The position numbers were made by a program, and so were the translations under genes. A stretch of DNA of 64,000 nt from Rhodospirillales bacterium 70-18. GTDB taxonomy: Bacteria; Pseudomonadota; Alphaproteobacteria; Acetobacterales; Acetobacteraceae. Location: the NCBI GenBank assembly GCA_001899585.1, contig MKWE01000019.1:91808-155807 (forward strand), written 5' to 3'. The notes beneath the pieces are model-generated. The model worked only from the letters and a program-made list of their open reading frames with translations, was not told where the DNA came from and made no database searches. Shown here in pieces: positions 49,576 to 58,197 of this stretch (position 1 is its first letter; each line of letters opens with the position of its first letter).

Positions 49576-50732
49576 TGGACGCGCCCGCGCCGGCCGCGCC
49601 GCCCCCGCTGGCGGACATCCCGCTCACCATCATCGGCCACCCCTGGGCGCCGATCGGCATGGGCGAGCAGATGCGCAGCCACCTGCACGCCGGCAACGCG
49701 GTCGGCCTGCACCACCGGGTCTACGACATCTTCCGCTACGCCCGGCGCGTGGACCCGGCGCACGCCGCCCTGGTGGCGCCGCTGGAAGCCGACGACGTGC
49801 CCCCGGGCATTCGCATCTTCCACGTCAACGGCGACGAGGTGGAGCGGGTGATCGCCGCCCTCGAGGCGCGCGGCGGCAGCTTCGCCGATGGCTACAACAT
49901 CATCGTGCCGGCCTGGGAGCTTCCCGCCTACCCGGCCGCCTGGGCCGAGGGCCTGAAGCGGTTCGACGAGGTGTGGGCGCTGTCGCGCTTCATCGCCGAT
50001 GGCCTGGCCGCCGCGGGGGTGGAAAGCCACTGGATCGGCCAGGCGGTGGAGCCGGAATACGGCCCGCTGCTGCCGCGCCGGCATTTCGCCATCCGCGAAT
50101 CGGCGTTCGTGCTGCTCACCTTCTTCGACCTGTCGTCCTACGCCGCGCGCAAAAACCCGTTCGCGGTGGTGGAGCTGTTCAACCGGCTGCGCGCGGAGGC
50201 GCCGTTCCGCGACCTGCAACTGGTGCTGAAGGCCAAGAACGGCGAGCACGGCGCCGAGGAATGGGCCAAGGGCGTGGCCGCCGACCCGCAGATCAAGGTG
50301 ATCGACACGCCGCTGGACACGCTGGGCGTGCGCAGCCTGATCAACGCCTGCGACTGCTTCGTCTCGCTGCACCGCGCCGAGGGGTTCGGGCGCGGGCCGG
50401 GCGAGGCGATGGCGCTGGGCCGGCTGGCGCTGGCCACCGGCTGGTCGGGCAACCTGGATTTCATGACGGCGGAGAATTCGCTGCTGGTGCGCCATGGCAT
50501 GCGCGAATTGCAGCCGGACGAATACCCGCACTGGCAGGGGCAAAGCTGGGCGGACCCGGATGTGGGCCACGCCTGCGACCTGCTGCGCCCGGTGCTGGAC
50601 GACCCGGCGCGCGGGGCGGCGATGGCCCGGCGCGGCCAGGGCGAGGTGCTGCGCAGCCACGGCAACCGCGCGGTGGGCCTGCGCATCCTGGCCCGGCTGG
50701 AGGCCATCCTGGCACGCGCCGGGGGCGGCTGA
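49572..50732 (+). CDS. Glycosyltransferase, GT4 type
   Basis: A 386-residue GT-B glycosyltransferase. It starts IPLTIIGHPWAPIGMGEQMR, followed by VWALSRFIADGL, NPFAVVELFNRLRAE and FVSLHRAEGFGRGPGEAMAL, the last being the donor-binding E-x7-E-like motif. It has the architecture of enzymes that act after a WbsX-type protein in surface glycan assembly. The ATGATG start overlaps the upstream stop. It ends the rightward glycan set and is followed by an R2 repeat. Confidence 0.87.
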   Translation: MMDAPAPAAPPPLADIPLTIIGHPWAPIGMGEQMRSHLHAGNAVGLHHRVYDIFRYARRVDPAHAALVAPLEADDVPPGIRIFHVNGDEVERVIAALEARGGSFADGYNIIVPAWELPAYPAAWAEGLKRFDEVWALSRFIADGLAAAGVESHWIGQAVEPEYGPLLPRRHFAIRESAFVLLTFFDLSSYAARKNPFAVVELFNRLRAEAPFRDLQLVLKAKNGEHGAEEWAKGVAADPQIKVIDTPLDTLGVRSLINACDCFVSLHRAEGFGRGPGEAMALGRLALATGWSGNLDFMTAENSLLVRHGMRELQPDEYPHWQGQSWADPDVGHACDLLRPVLDDPARGAAMARRGQGEVLRSHGNRAVGLRILARLEAILARAGGG

Positions 50733-50741
50733 GGGAAGCAG

Positions 50742-50792
50742 TCACAAAGAGGCGGAGAGGCGAAGAGCAAGCCAGCCCTACTCTCCGTCTAC
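50742..50792. repeat. GAGGCGG repeat, family R2 copy d
   Basis: TCACAAAGAGGCGGAGAGGC starts a shorter copy; AGAGGCGGAGAG is mirrored by CTCTCCGTCT (50781-50790). It fills the convergent gap between the glycosyltransferase and the ABC permease and overlaps the last codon of the latter. Confidence 0.7.
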
Positions 50793-51637
50793 TTCACCGC
50801 GCCCAGCGTGAGCCCCTGGATCATGTACCGCTGCAACAGCGCGAACACCACCGCCACCGGCAGCGTCGCCAGCAGGGTGGCCGCCATCACCTGGTTCCAT
50901 TCCACGCTGTAGCGCCCGGCCACCAGGTTCACCACCCGCAGCGGCAGCGTCAGCCGCGACGGGTCGCGCAGCAACGTCAGCGCCACGGTGAACTCGTTCC
51001 ACCCGGCCACGAAGGTCACGATCCCGGTCACCGCGATCGCCGGCAGCGCCAGCGGAAGGAATATGCGCCGCACCGCCTGGGCGCGGGTCGCGCCGTCGAT
51101 CCAGGCGGCCTCCTCCAGGTCGGCGGGAATGGTCGAGAAATAGGCCGACAGCATCCACACCGAGAACGCCAGGTGATAGGCGGCATAGACGATGATCACC
51201 CCCAGCCTGGTGTCCGCCATGGTGCCGTCGCCGAACGGAATGGCGGCTGCCATGCGGAACAGCCCCAGCACCAGCAGCACCGGCGAGAGCATCTGCGTCA
51301 CCAGCAGGAACTGGCGATAGGCGCCGCGGCCACGGAAGGGCAGCCGGCTCATCGCATAGGCGGCCGGCACGGCGATCAGCAGCGCCAGCAGCGTGGCGCT
51401 GACCGAGATCAGCACCGAGTTGAACGCCGCCTGGCCGAAATCGACCGTGGTCCACATGTCCACGAAATTATGCCAGGCGAAGCGCGTGGGCAGCCAGTGC
51501 GGCGGATAGGCGATCACCTCGTCATGCGGCTTCAGCGCGGTGGAGAGCATCACCGCGAAGGGCAGCAGGTTCACCACCACCAGCGGCGCCAGCGCGCCCC
51601 ACGCCAGCACCGACCGGCGCAATTTCCTCGCGCTCAT
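50789..51637 (-). CDS. Sugar ABC transporter permease (MalG-like)
   Basis: A 282-residue permease with six predicted helices. The EAA loop EEAAWIDGATRAQAVRRIFL, PLALPAI, near residue 190, contacts an ATPase. It belongs to the carbohydrate uptake (CUT1) family. It overlaps its upstream partner gene by ATGA and is the last gene of the leftward operon. Substrate unknown; di- or oligosaccharides or glycerol-3-phosphate are family options. Confidence 0.9.
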   Translation of the reverse strand: MSARKLRRSVLAWGALAPLVVVNLLPFAVMLSTALKPHDEVIAYPPHWLPTRFAWHNFVDMWTTVDFGQAAFNSVLISVSATLLALLIAVPAAYAMSRLPFRGRGAYRQFLLVTQMLSPVLLVLGLFRMAAAIPFGDGTMADTRLGVIIVYAAYHLAFSVWMLSAYFSTIPADLEEAAWIDGATRAQAVRRIFLPLALPAIAVTGIVTFVAGWNEFTVALTLLRDPSRLTLPLRVVNLVAGRYSVEWNQVMAATLLATLPVAVVFALLQRYMIQGLTLGAVK

Positions 51638-52527
51638 GCGCCCTCCCGCGCACGCAGGCGCATATAGATCGCGGTCGCGGTGAACACGATCGCCAGCATC
51701 ACCAGCGACACCGCCGCCGCCGGTCCGGGGCGGCCCAGGTAGAAGGCGACCTCGTAGAGATAGGTCACCAGGATATGCGTGGTGTTGTCCGGCCCGCCCT
51801 GGGTCATCACCCAGATGATCGGGAAGGAGTTGAACACATGGATCACGTTCAGCACGATGGCGATGTTCAGGAACGGCCCCAGCATCGGCAGCGTCAGGTA
51901 GCGGAAGCTCTGCCACGGCCGCGCCCCGTCCAGCCGCGCCGCCTCGTAGATGTCGCCGGGGATCGAGGACAGCCCGCCCAGCAGGATGGTCACGGTGAAC
52001 GGGATGGACACCACGATGCCGATCCCCACCTCCACCGGAAACGCCGTCTCCGGCCGCGCCATCCACTGGATCGAGGTGCCGATCAGCCCCCATTGCCGCA
52101 GCGTCGCGTTGATCATGCCGTAATCGGCGTTGAACGCCCACAGCCAGACGATCGCCGCCATCGACAGCGCGATCGACCAGGGCAGCATCACGATGGTGCG
52201 CGCGATGCCGCGGCCGTAGAAATCCTCGCGCAGCACCAGCGCCACCGGGATCGAGAGCAGGATGGTGCCGCCCACCACCGCGCCGGTCCACACCAGGGTG
52301 CGCACCAGCGCGTCGATGAAGATCGGGTCGGTGGCGATGCGCTGGAAATTCGCCAGCCCGGCGAAGCCGCGCACCTGCCCGAAGCGCGACACCTCCGAGA
52401 GCGAGAGCCGGATGATCTCGTAGAACGGATACCCGATCACGGCGCCCGCCAGCGCCAGGCTCGGCAGGATCAGCAGCCACGGCAGCAACCCGGGCCCGCG
52501 CGGGCCCGGGACAGCGACGCCTGCCAC
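51634..52527 (-). CDS. Sugar ABC transporter permease (MalF-like)
   Basis: A 297-residue CUT1 permease with six predicted helices. It starts at GTG 52527 (VAGVAVPGPRGPGLLPWLLI) and carries the EAA loop IPGDIYEAARLDGARPWQSF near residue 190. It pairs with the following permease (ATGA overlap at 51634). It begins 4 nt after the binding-protein stop. No ATPase gene is in the operon. Confidence 0.9.
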   Translation of the reverse strand: MAGVAVPGPRGPGLLPWLLILPSLALAGAVIGYPFYEIIRLSLSEVSRFGQVRGFAGLANFQRIATDPIFIDALVRTLVWTGAVVGGTILLSIPVALVLREDFYGRGIARTIVMLPWSIALSMAAIVWLWAFNADYGMINATLRQWGLIGTSIQWMARPETAFPVEVGIGIVVSIPFTVTILLGGLSSIPGDIYEAARLDGARPWQSFRYLTLPMLGPFLNIAIVLNVIHVFNSFPIIWVMTQGGPDNTTHILVTYLYEVAFYLGRPGPAAAVSLVMLAIVFTATAIYMRLRAREGA

Positions 52528-52531
52528 AGGC

Positions 52532-53752
52532 CTATTTGCCCAGCGACTGGTTCGCCCTGGCCGCCGCGGCCTTCAGCGCCGCCTCAGGCGTGGCGCTGCC
52601 GAGGAAGACGGATTGCACCGCATCGGTCACCGCCTTGGCGGTATCCTCCCAGCCGGTCACGGTCGGCGCGAAGCGGGCCTTCGGCAGCAGGTCCACGAAG
52701 GTCTTCAGCCGCGCGTTCTGGGTGAAGGCGGGGTCGGCGGCCTCCTCCTTGGTGGTCGGCAGGAAGCCCTCGCCCTTGGTGAAGGCGACGCGCGGCTCCT
52801 TGCTGAACAGGAAGTCGAGCCACTTCCACGCCGCCGGCTTCACCTTGGAGTTGTGGAACATCACCACCGAATCGGTCACCGCATAGGTCGCCGAGGTGCT
52901 GCCCTCGGGCACCGGCACGATGCCGTAATCCAGGTTCGGCGCTTCCTTGGCGATCTGGTTGATCAGGAAGGGCGCGGTGATCACCATGCCCAGGCGGCCC
53001 TGCTTGAACAGGTTCTGCAGGTCCTCGCGGGTGTAGTTGGTCGGCCCCGGCTCGGTCAGCCCGCGGTCGAGCATCGACTTGTAGAGCGTCAACGCCTTCA
53101 CCCCGGCCGGCGAGTCGAAGGCCGCCTTCTGGTTGGCGTCCAGCACCTCGCCGCCGTACGACCACATGGCGTAGTAGAAATAGACATCGACCTCGGTGCC
53201 CTTGGCCATCAGCCCGAAGCCGTTGCCGCCATCCGCCTTGATCTTCTCCGCCGCGGCGACCACGTCATCCCAGGTTTTCGGGCCGTTCGGGAAGCCGGCC
53301 TTGGTCAGCATCGCCTTGTTGTAGAACATCGCCCGTGCCGAGGCGGCGATCGGCAGGCCATAGGTCTTGCCGCCGATCTGGCCGGGCTTGAGGAACGGGC
53401 CGATGAAGCGGTCCTTGAAGCCGCCGGTCATGTAGCCGTCCAGCGGCTCGGCGATGCCGTCCTTGACGAAATCCAGCAGCCAGCGCGTGCCGATGATGGA
53501 CACATCGGCGTTGGTGCCGCCGGAGATGTCGGTCTGCAGCTTCTGCAGCAGGCTCGGCCAGTTCACCACCTCGATCTTCACGTCGATCGAGGGGTTGGCG
53601 GCATGGAAGGCGGCCGCCATCTTCTCGAAATACGGCCCCGTGGCCGCGCTGTAGTAGGAGACGGTCATCCGCACCGTCTCGGCGCGGGCCGGCAACGCCA
53701 GGCCCATCGCCAGCACTGCCGCCGCCGCAACCCTTTTCCATCCGCTGCCCAT
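52532..53752 (-). CDS. Sugar ABC transporter substrate-binding protein
   Basis: A 406-residue periplasmic binding protein with a signal peptide (VAAAAVLAMGLALPARAE) and the SBP_bac_1 pattern: VRMTVSYYSAATGPYFEKMA, LQKLQTDISGGTNADVSIIG, YGLPIAASARAMFYNKAMLT. It starts the leftward operon of CUT1 transport genes. A GGGAGG site lies before ATG 53752. The carbohydrate substrate is not evident from sequence. Confidence 0.92.
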   Translation of the reverse strand: MGSGWKRVAAAAVLAMGLALPARAETVRMTVSYYSAATGPYFEKMAAAFHAANPSIDVKIEVVNWPSLLQKLQTDISGGTNADVSIIGTRWLLDFVKDGIAEPLDGYMTGGFKDRFIGPFLKPGQIGGKTYGLPIAASARAMFYNKAMLTKAGFPNGPKTWDDVVAAAEKIKADGGNGFGLMAKGTEVDVYFYYAMWSYGGEVLDANQKAAFDSPAGVKALTLYKSMLDRGLTEPGPTNYTREDLQNLFKQGRLGMVITAPFLINQIAKEAPNLDYGIVPVPEGSTSATYAVTDSVVMFHNSKVKPAAWKWLDFLFSKEPRVAFTKGEGFLPTTKEEAADPAFTQNARLKTFVDLLPKARFAPTVTGWEDTAKAVTDAVQSVFLGSATPEAALKAAAARANQSLGK

Positions 53753-53770
53753 TCGAGCCTCCCTTTATGT

Positions 53771-53780
53771 CGTTGCAACG
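53771..53780. promoter_or_regulatory. Perfect palindrome upstream of the sugar-binding protein gene
   Basis: CGTTGCAACG is a perfect 10-nt palindrome 18 nt before the start of the leftward sugar uptake operon, within a 207-nt divergent gap. LacI-family repressors bind short palindromes of this kind. No LacI-type gene lies nearby, so the assignment is tentative. Confidence 0.35.
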
Positions 53781-53959
53781 CTAACGGCAGCACCGGCCCG
53801 GCGGCAATGGTTACCTTTCGATTCAACGGCGCCAATTGACGTGCCGCATCGATCGGCGGCGCGGATCGGACGCATCGGATATCGCCATTGGATCGCGGCG
53901 CGCCGCCCGCCCACCTTGCCCTCTGTGCCAGTCAGGCCGTTCTGTCCGCGAGGGTCGCC

Positions 53960-55048
53960 ATGTCCAGTACCGCACTCCAACAGCCAATGCCGGCGCTCGC
54001 CTGGCCGTGGCGCCTGCTGCCCGGCGTGGCGCTGTGCGGCGCCGTCACCCTGGCGGCGCTGGCGCTGGAGCGGCTGGAGGCGCGCGTGCTCGGCGGCACC
54101 TGGATCGAGGCGCTGGTGCTGGCCATCCTGGTCGGCACCGCCGTGCGCACCGCCTGGACGCCGGGCCGCCGCTGGTTCCCCGGCATCGCCTTCAGCGCCA
54201 AGACGCTGCTGGAGGTGGCCGTGCTGCTGCTGGGTGCCGCGGTCAGCGCGCGCACCATCGCCGCCGCCGGGCCGGGGCTGCTGATCGGCATCGCCGGCGT
54301 GGTGGTGGTGGCCATCGCCGCCAGCTACAGCCTCGGGCGGCTGCTCGGCCTGCCGCACCGCATGGCGGTGCTGGTGGCCTGCGGCAACTCCATCTGCGGC
54401 AATTCGGCCATCGCCGCCGTCGCCCCGGTGATCGGCGCGGATGGCGAGGATGTCGCCGCCTCCATCGCCTTCACCGCCGTGCTGGGCGTGCTGGTGGTGC
54501 TGCTGCTGCCGCTGGCCGCACCGCTGCTGCATCTCAGCGGGCTGCAATTCGGCGTGCTGGCCGGCCTCACCGTCTACGCCGTGCCGCAGGTGCTGGCCGC
54601 CACCGCGCCGCTGGGGCCGCTGGCGGTGCAGATGGGCACGCTGGTCAAGCTGGTGCGCGTGCTGATGCTGGGCCCGGTGGTGCTGGGCCTGTCGCTGCTG
54701 ACCCGCCGCCTGCGCGACGAGACCGACGAGGCGCCGCCGCACCTGACCGCCGGCGACCGCCCCCGTGCAAATCGCCCGCCGCTGCACAAGCTGGTGCCGT
54801 GGTTCATCCTGGGCTTCCTGGCCCTGGCGGCGCTGCGCTCGGCGGAGCTGGTGCCGCAGCCGCTGCTGGGGCCGATCGGCACGCTGGCCAACGGCCTGAC
54901 CATCGTCTCCATGGCCGCCCTCGGCCTGGGCACCGATCTGCGGGTGGTGGCGCGCGCCGGCGGGCGGGTCACCGGCGCGGTGGCCCTGTCGCTGGTGGTG
55001 CTGGGCGCGATCAGCCTCGGCCTGATCCGGCTGCTCGGCCTCGCCTGA
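53960..55048 (+). CDS. YeiH/UPF0324 family membrane protein
   Basis: A 362-residue membrane protein with about ten helices. LVACGNSICGNSAIAAVAPV, the conserved core of the family, is present, as are EALVLAILVGTAVRTAW and STKTLLE-like FSAKTLLEVAVLLLGAAVS. YeiH proteins are putative sulfonate or anion permeases of unknown mechanism, often paired with a LysR regulator of the YeiE type, as here. ATG 53960 is used, five nt after GAGGG; the longer frame starts at a poor TTG. Confidence 0.85.
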   Translation: MSSTALQQPMPALAWPWRLLPGVALCGAVTLAALALERLEARVLGGTWIEALVLAILVGTAVRTAWTPGRRWFPGIAFSAKTLLEVAVLLLGAAVSARTIAAAGPGLLIGIAGVVVVAIAASYSLGRLLGLPHRMAVLVACGNSICGNSAIAAVAPVIGADGEDVAASIAFTAVLGVLVVLLLPLAAPLLHLSGLQFGVLAGLTVYAVPQVLAATAPLGPLAVQMGTLVKLVRVLMLGPVVLGLSLLTRRLRDETDEAPPHLTAGDRPRANRPPLHKLVPWFILGFLALAALRSAELVPQPLLGPIGTLANGLTIVSMAALGLGTDLRVVARAGGRVTGAVALSLVVLGAISLGLIRLLGLA

Positions 55049-55056
55049 GCCGGCCC

Positions 55057-55941
55057 TCAGCGCGGCGCGTCGATCAGCCGCAGCAGGGCATCGGCCGCCT
55101 GGCTGCAGTACCGCCCGGCATGGCGCAGCACGTTGAAATCCCGTTCCGGCAGCGGCAGCGCAACCTGGTGCAGCAGCCCGGCCTCGATGCCGGGCGCCGC
55201 CACCGAGGCGGAAATGGCGGTGGCCCCCATGCCCGCCTCCACCGCCGCCCGCACCGCCTCGTTGGACGGCAGTTCCAGCACCACCCGCAGGTCGGCCGGG
55301 CACACGCCGAACCGGCCCAGCGCCGCCTCGAACTCCGAGCGGGTGCCGGACCCCGGCTCGCGCAGCACCCATTCGCTGCCGACCAGGTCCTCGGGCGCCA
55401 GCCGGTCGCGGCTGGCCCAGGCGTGGTCCTGCCCGACCACCACGACAAGCTGGTCGCGCGCCACCCGCCGGCTCGCCAGCGCGGGATCGTCCACCGCCCC
55501 CTCGACGAAGCCCAGCTCCGCCGCGCCCTCATGCACCGCCGCCGCGACCTGCGCCGTGTTGCCCACCGTCAGGTGCACCGTGATGCCCGGATAGGCGCGG
55601 CGGAAGGCGACCAGGTGGCGCGGCAGCCAGTAGCTGGCGATGGTCTGGCTGGCCTGCACCACCAGCGTGCCGCGCTTCAGCCCGCCCAGCTCCGACAGCA
55701 CCATCTCCGCCGCCTCCGCCCGCGCCAGCACCGCGCGCGCCTCGGCCAGGAACAGCGTCCCCGCCTCGGTCAGTGCGATGCCGCGCCCCACCCGGTGGAA
55801 CAGCTTGACGCGGTGCCGCGCCTCCAGCGCCGCGATGGCGCCGCTGGCGGCCGATTGCGCGAGGTTGAGCGCCTCCGCCGCGCGGGTCATGTGCTGGCGT
55901 TCGGCGACCGCCACGAAGACACGAAGCTGTTCCAGGGTCAT
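55057..55941 (-). CDS. LysR family transcriptional regulator
   Basis: A 294-residue LysR regulator. The wing-helix domain MTLEQLRVFVAVAERQHMTR, AAEALNLAQSAASGAIAALE is at residues 1-60, followed by a linker and an effector domain that begins LVVQASQTIASYWLPRHLVA. The TSG-like pattern at the DNA-binding domain and gene pairing with YeiH suggest a YeiE-like role, possibly sulfite or anion sensing. It is convergent with the YeiH gene (8 nt), so it does not share its promoter. Confidence 0.9.
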   Translation of the reverse strand: MTLEQLRVFVAVAERQHMTRAAEALNLAQSAASGAIAALEARHRVKLFHRVGRGIALTEAGTLFLAEARAVLARAEAAEMVLSELGGLKRGTLVVQASQTIASYWLPRHLVAFRRAYPGITVHLTVGNTAQVAAAVHEGAAELGFVEGAVDDPALASRRVARDQLVVVVGQDHAWASRDRLAPEDLVGSEWVLREPGSGTRSEFEAALGRFGVCPADLRVVLELPSNEAVRAAVEAGMGATAISASVAAPGIEAGLLHQVALPLPERDFNVLRHAGRYCSQAADALLRLIDAPR

Positions 55942-56034
55942 GCCCCACCATCGCAAGCTTCGCCCCCGCCGGCCAGCATGTTGCCACGCGCCGCGCCAGA
56001 CCATAGGAGAGGCCTTCGCCAAGGAGGGCGGCGC

Positions 56035-56364
56035 ATGGACAAGGATGAACTCACTCGCTGGGCGCTGGGCAATGGCTGGCAGGAGATCGCCGGCACCCTC
56101 AGCCTGACCAAGCCGTCCTCGCCGAAGGAGGCGATCGTGCGGCTGCTGCTGAAGGCCACGGTGGTGACGCTGGAGGTCAAGAAACCGGCCGGAAAATGGG
56201 AAAAAGTGGCCAGCCTGGCCTATACCAAGATCCAATCCGACCCGGAAACCGGCATGCCGCTCGGCCTCGGCCTGGACACCATTCCCGGCTTTACGATGCT
56301 CATGCGCGAGAACAAGGACCGCATGGTGTTCGCCCGCATGACCGGCCGGCGCGAGGGCCAGTGA
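56035..56364 (+). CDS. Conserved hypothetical protein
   Basis: A 109-residue protein with no signal peptide or membrane segment. The sequence DELTRWALGNGWQEIAGTLS, KEAIVRLLLKATVVTLEVKK, YTKIQSDPETGMPLGLGLDT has no motif I recognise; the charge pattern suggests a small single-domain fold. It starts 6 nt after AAGGAGGGCG and overlaps the GNAT gene by one base (TGATG-type), so translation is coupled. It may form an operon with that enzyme. Confidence 0.7.
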   Translation: MDKDELTRWALGNGWQEIAGTLSLTKPSSPKEAIVRLLLKATVVTLEVKKPAGKWEKVASLAYTKIQSDPETGMPLGLGLDTIPGFTMLMRENKDRMVFARMTGRREGQ

Positions 56365-56909
56365 TGCACGTGCCCGTCATCCGCGCGGCCACCAACGCCG
56401 ACCTCCCGGCGGTCGCCGGCATCTATGGCCACCACGTGCTGCACGGCACCGCCTCGTTCGAGACCGAGCCGCCGGAGCTGGCCGAGATGGCGCGCCGCCG
56501 CGCGGCGCTGCTGGAGCAGGGCTATCCCTATCTGGTGGCCGAGCAGGGCGGGGTGGTGGTCGGCTATGCCTATGCCAGCACCTACCGGCCGCGCGCCGCC
56601 TATCGGGACACGGTGGAGAACTCGGTGTATCTGCGGCCGGACGCCGCCGGGCGCGGCACCGGCGGGCTGCTGCTGGCGGCCCTGATCGCCGAATGCGAGG
56701 CGCGCGGCTTCCGCCAGATGATCGCGGTGGTCGGCGACAGCGCCAACGCGCCCTCCATCCGCCTGCACCAGCGCCACGGCTTCCGGCTGGTGGGCACGCT
56801 GCGCTCGGTGGGCAACAAGCATGGCCGCTGGCTGGATACCGTGCTGCTGCAACGCGCGCTGGGGCCGGGCGACACCTTGCCGCCCACGCGCGGGGGCGCC
56901 GCGGCCTAA
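56364..56909 (+). CDS. GNAT N-acetyltransferase, phosphinothricin/methionine sulfoximine type
   Basis: A 181-residue acetyltransferase. VIRAATNADLPAVAGIYGHH, VLHGTASFETEPPELAEM and NSVYLRPDAAGRGTGGLLLA, with SIRLHQRHGFRLVGTLRSVG, are the pattern of the Pat/MddA/YncA group, with the acetyl-CoA site RPDAAGRGTG. Members acetylate phosphinothricin, methionine sulfoximine or related amino-group substrates. It is translationally coupled to the gene before it. The stop overlaps the next, convergent gene by 4 nt. Confidence 0.9.
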   Translation: MHVPVIRAATNADLPAVAGIYGHHVLHGTASFETEPPELAEMARRRAALLEQGYPYLVAEQGGVVVGYAYASTYRPRAAYRDTVENSVYLRPDAAGRGTGGLLLAALIAECEARGFRQMIAVVGDSANAPSIRLHQRHGFRLVGTLRSVGNKHGRWLDTVLLQRALGPGDTLPPTRGGAAA

Positions 56910-57412
56910 CCTTCGGCGCGGCCGCGTTCGGCGACGATCGCGGCGAGCACCTGCGGGTGCGCGCGGTCGAAGGCGTTGAGCGCCAGCCTGGCCTCGCCGA
57001 TCCGCGCCTCCAGCCCGTCGGTATGGTGCACCAGGCCGGTGGCGGCCTCGTCCGTGCCGGGGGCCTCCCGCGCGGACGCCTTCTCCAGCGCCTCCACCAG
57101 CTTGGCGCGGCGCAGCGCGAGCCCCTCCGGCGTGCCCAGGGCGGCGGCGCGCAGCATCGCCGCCTCGCCGGGCAGCAGCGCCACCTGACCGCCCAGCAGA
57201 TGCTCGTAGCCGCCGGCGCGCAGCGGGCGGACCAGATGCGCGGTGGCGCGCGAGGCGGCGAGGTCGGCCACCGAGAGGATGTCGGTATTGGGCAGCGCCA
57301 GCCGCTTGCCCGCCAGTTCGGCGACCACGCGCCCGGCGAGCACGCCCAGCCGCAGCGTGCCCTTGGCGACGCCGCGCTCCACCAGCCAGGTGACATAGGC
57401 GGTCTGGCTCAA
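56906..57412 (-). CDS. Hypothetical protein
   Basis: A 168-residue protein without export signal. It is helical, with VAKGTLRLGVLAGRVVAELA, GKRLALPNTDILSVADLAAS at the start and EGLALRRAKLVEALEKASAR later, and coiled-coil potential in the C-terminal half (GLEARIGEARLALNAFDRAH). I recognise no family. It is convergent with the GNAT gene (4-nt overlap) and divergent from nothing close; 101 nt separate its start from the kinase remnant. Confidence 0.6.
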   Translation of the reverse strand: MSQTAYVTWLVERGVAKGTLRLGVLAGRVVAELAGKRLALPNTDILSVADLAASRATAHLVRPLRAGGYEHLLGGQVALLPGEAAMLRAAALGTPEGLALRRAKLVEALEKASAREAPGTDEAATGLVHHTDGLEARIGEARLALNAFDRAHPQVLAAIVAERGRAEG

Positions 57413-57513
57413 CGCATTTCCTCCCCCCGTGGCCGCGCGGCCGTCGGTCTAGCGGGGCAGTCTACTCGGGCGAGGCCGCCCGCGCATAGGCGGCGGCCAG
57501 CCCCGCCGCTGGA

Positions 57514-58197
57514 TCAGCCGTCCTTATCGGCCTGGATTTCGGGCGCCGACGCGACGCGGGTGAAGGCGATCGTCGTCCGCGTGCCTTGCGCGCCTCAATG
57601 CGCACCAGGGCCGTGATCATCTGCAGGTTGTTCTTTACCCGATGCTGAATCTCCTGGAGCTGCACGTCCTTCTCGCGGATCAGCTGCTGGAATTTCTGGC
57701 GGTCGGATGCGTCGTTTCCGCTCACGTCGACCAGCACGGCCAGCCGATAGGCAGGCCGGTCGTTGTCGTCGACAATGACGTTGGAATAGGCTTCGACCGT
57801 CGAGGTCGCACCGTCTTTCGGCTCGATTCGGAACGTTCCGGCGTAGTCGTTTGCCTGGGCGATGGCGGTGCCGAGCGGCAGTTCGACACCCGCCTGCTCG
57901 GCATGTCCGCGCAGGCTGTCCCAGGGCTGGTTGGCGACATCGACCAGCGACTGGCCGGAAAGCTGTTCGAAGGCGGGATTGGCGTAGACGATGCGCTCCG
58001 GCTTGGTCATCGTTGCGACAACCACGGCCAGGGTATCCCGTCGAAGAAGCGCTCGAACTGGTTGTCGGTCAGCGCGCCGGCCAGACCGGGCGCCGCCAGC
58101 GCGGCCAAATTCTCCGCCGGCTGGTCCGCGCGCGCGCCGGGCAGTTCGATCAACGCGCACGACACACGAGTATCCGGTAGGAACGTGCGATGAGTAA
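57514..58197 (-). pseudogene. Sensor histidine kinase (PAS plus HisKA_2) destroyed by frameshift and internal deletion
   Basis: Read leftward the N-terminal part runs RTFLPDTRVSCALIELPGAR, LTDNQFERFFDGIP in one frame, then a single-base loss in a C-run (58031-58033) shifts to LAVVVATMTKPERIVYANPA, FEQLSGQSLVDVANQ, a PAS domain, followed by VQLQEIQHRVKNNLQMITAL, the HisKA_2 phospho-acceptor box. Shortly after it the frame changes again and ends GTRTTIAFTRVASAPEIQAD KDG, the tail of the ATPase domain. The roughly 100-residue ATP-binding core between them is missing. No functional kinase can be made. Confidence 0.82.
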
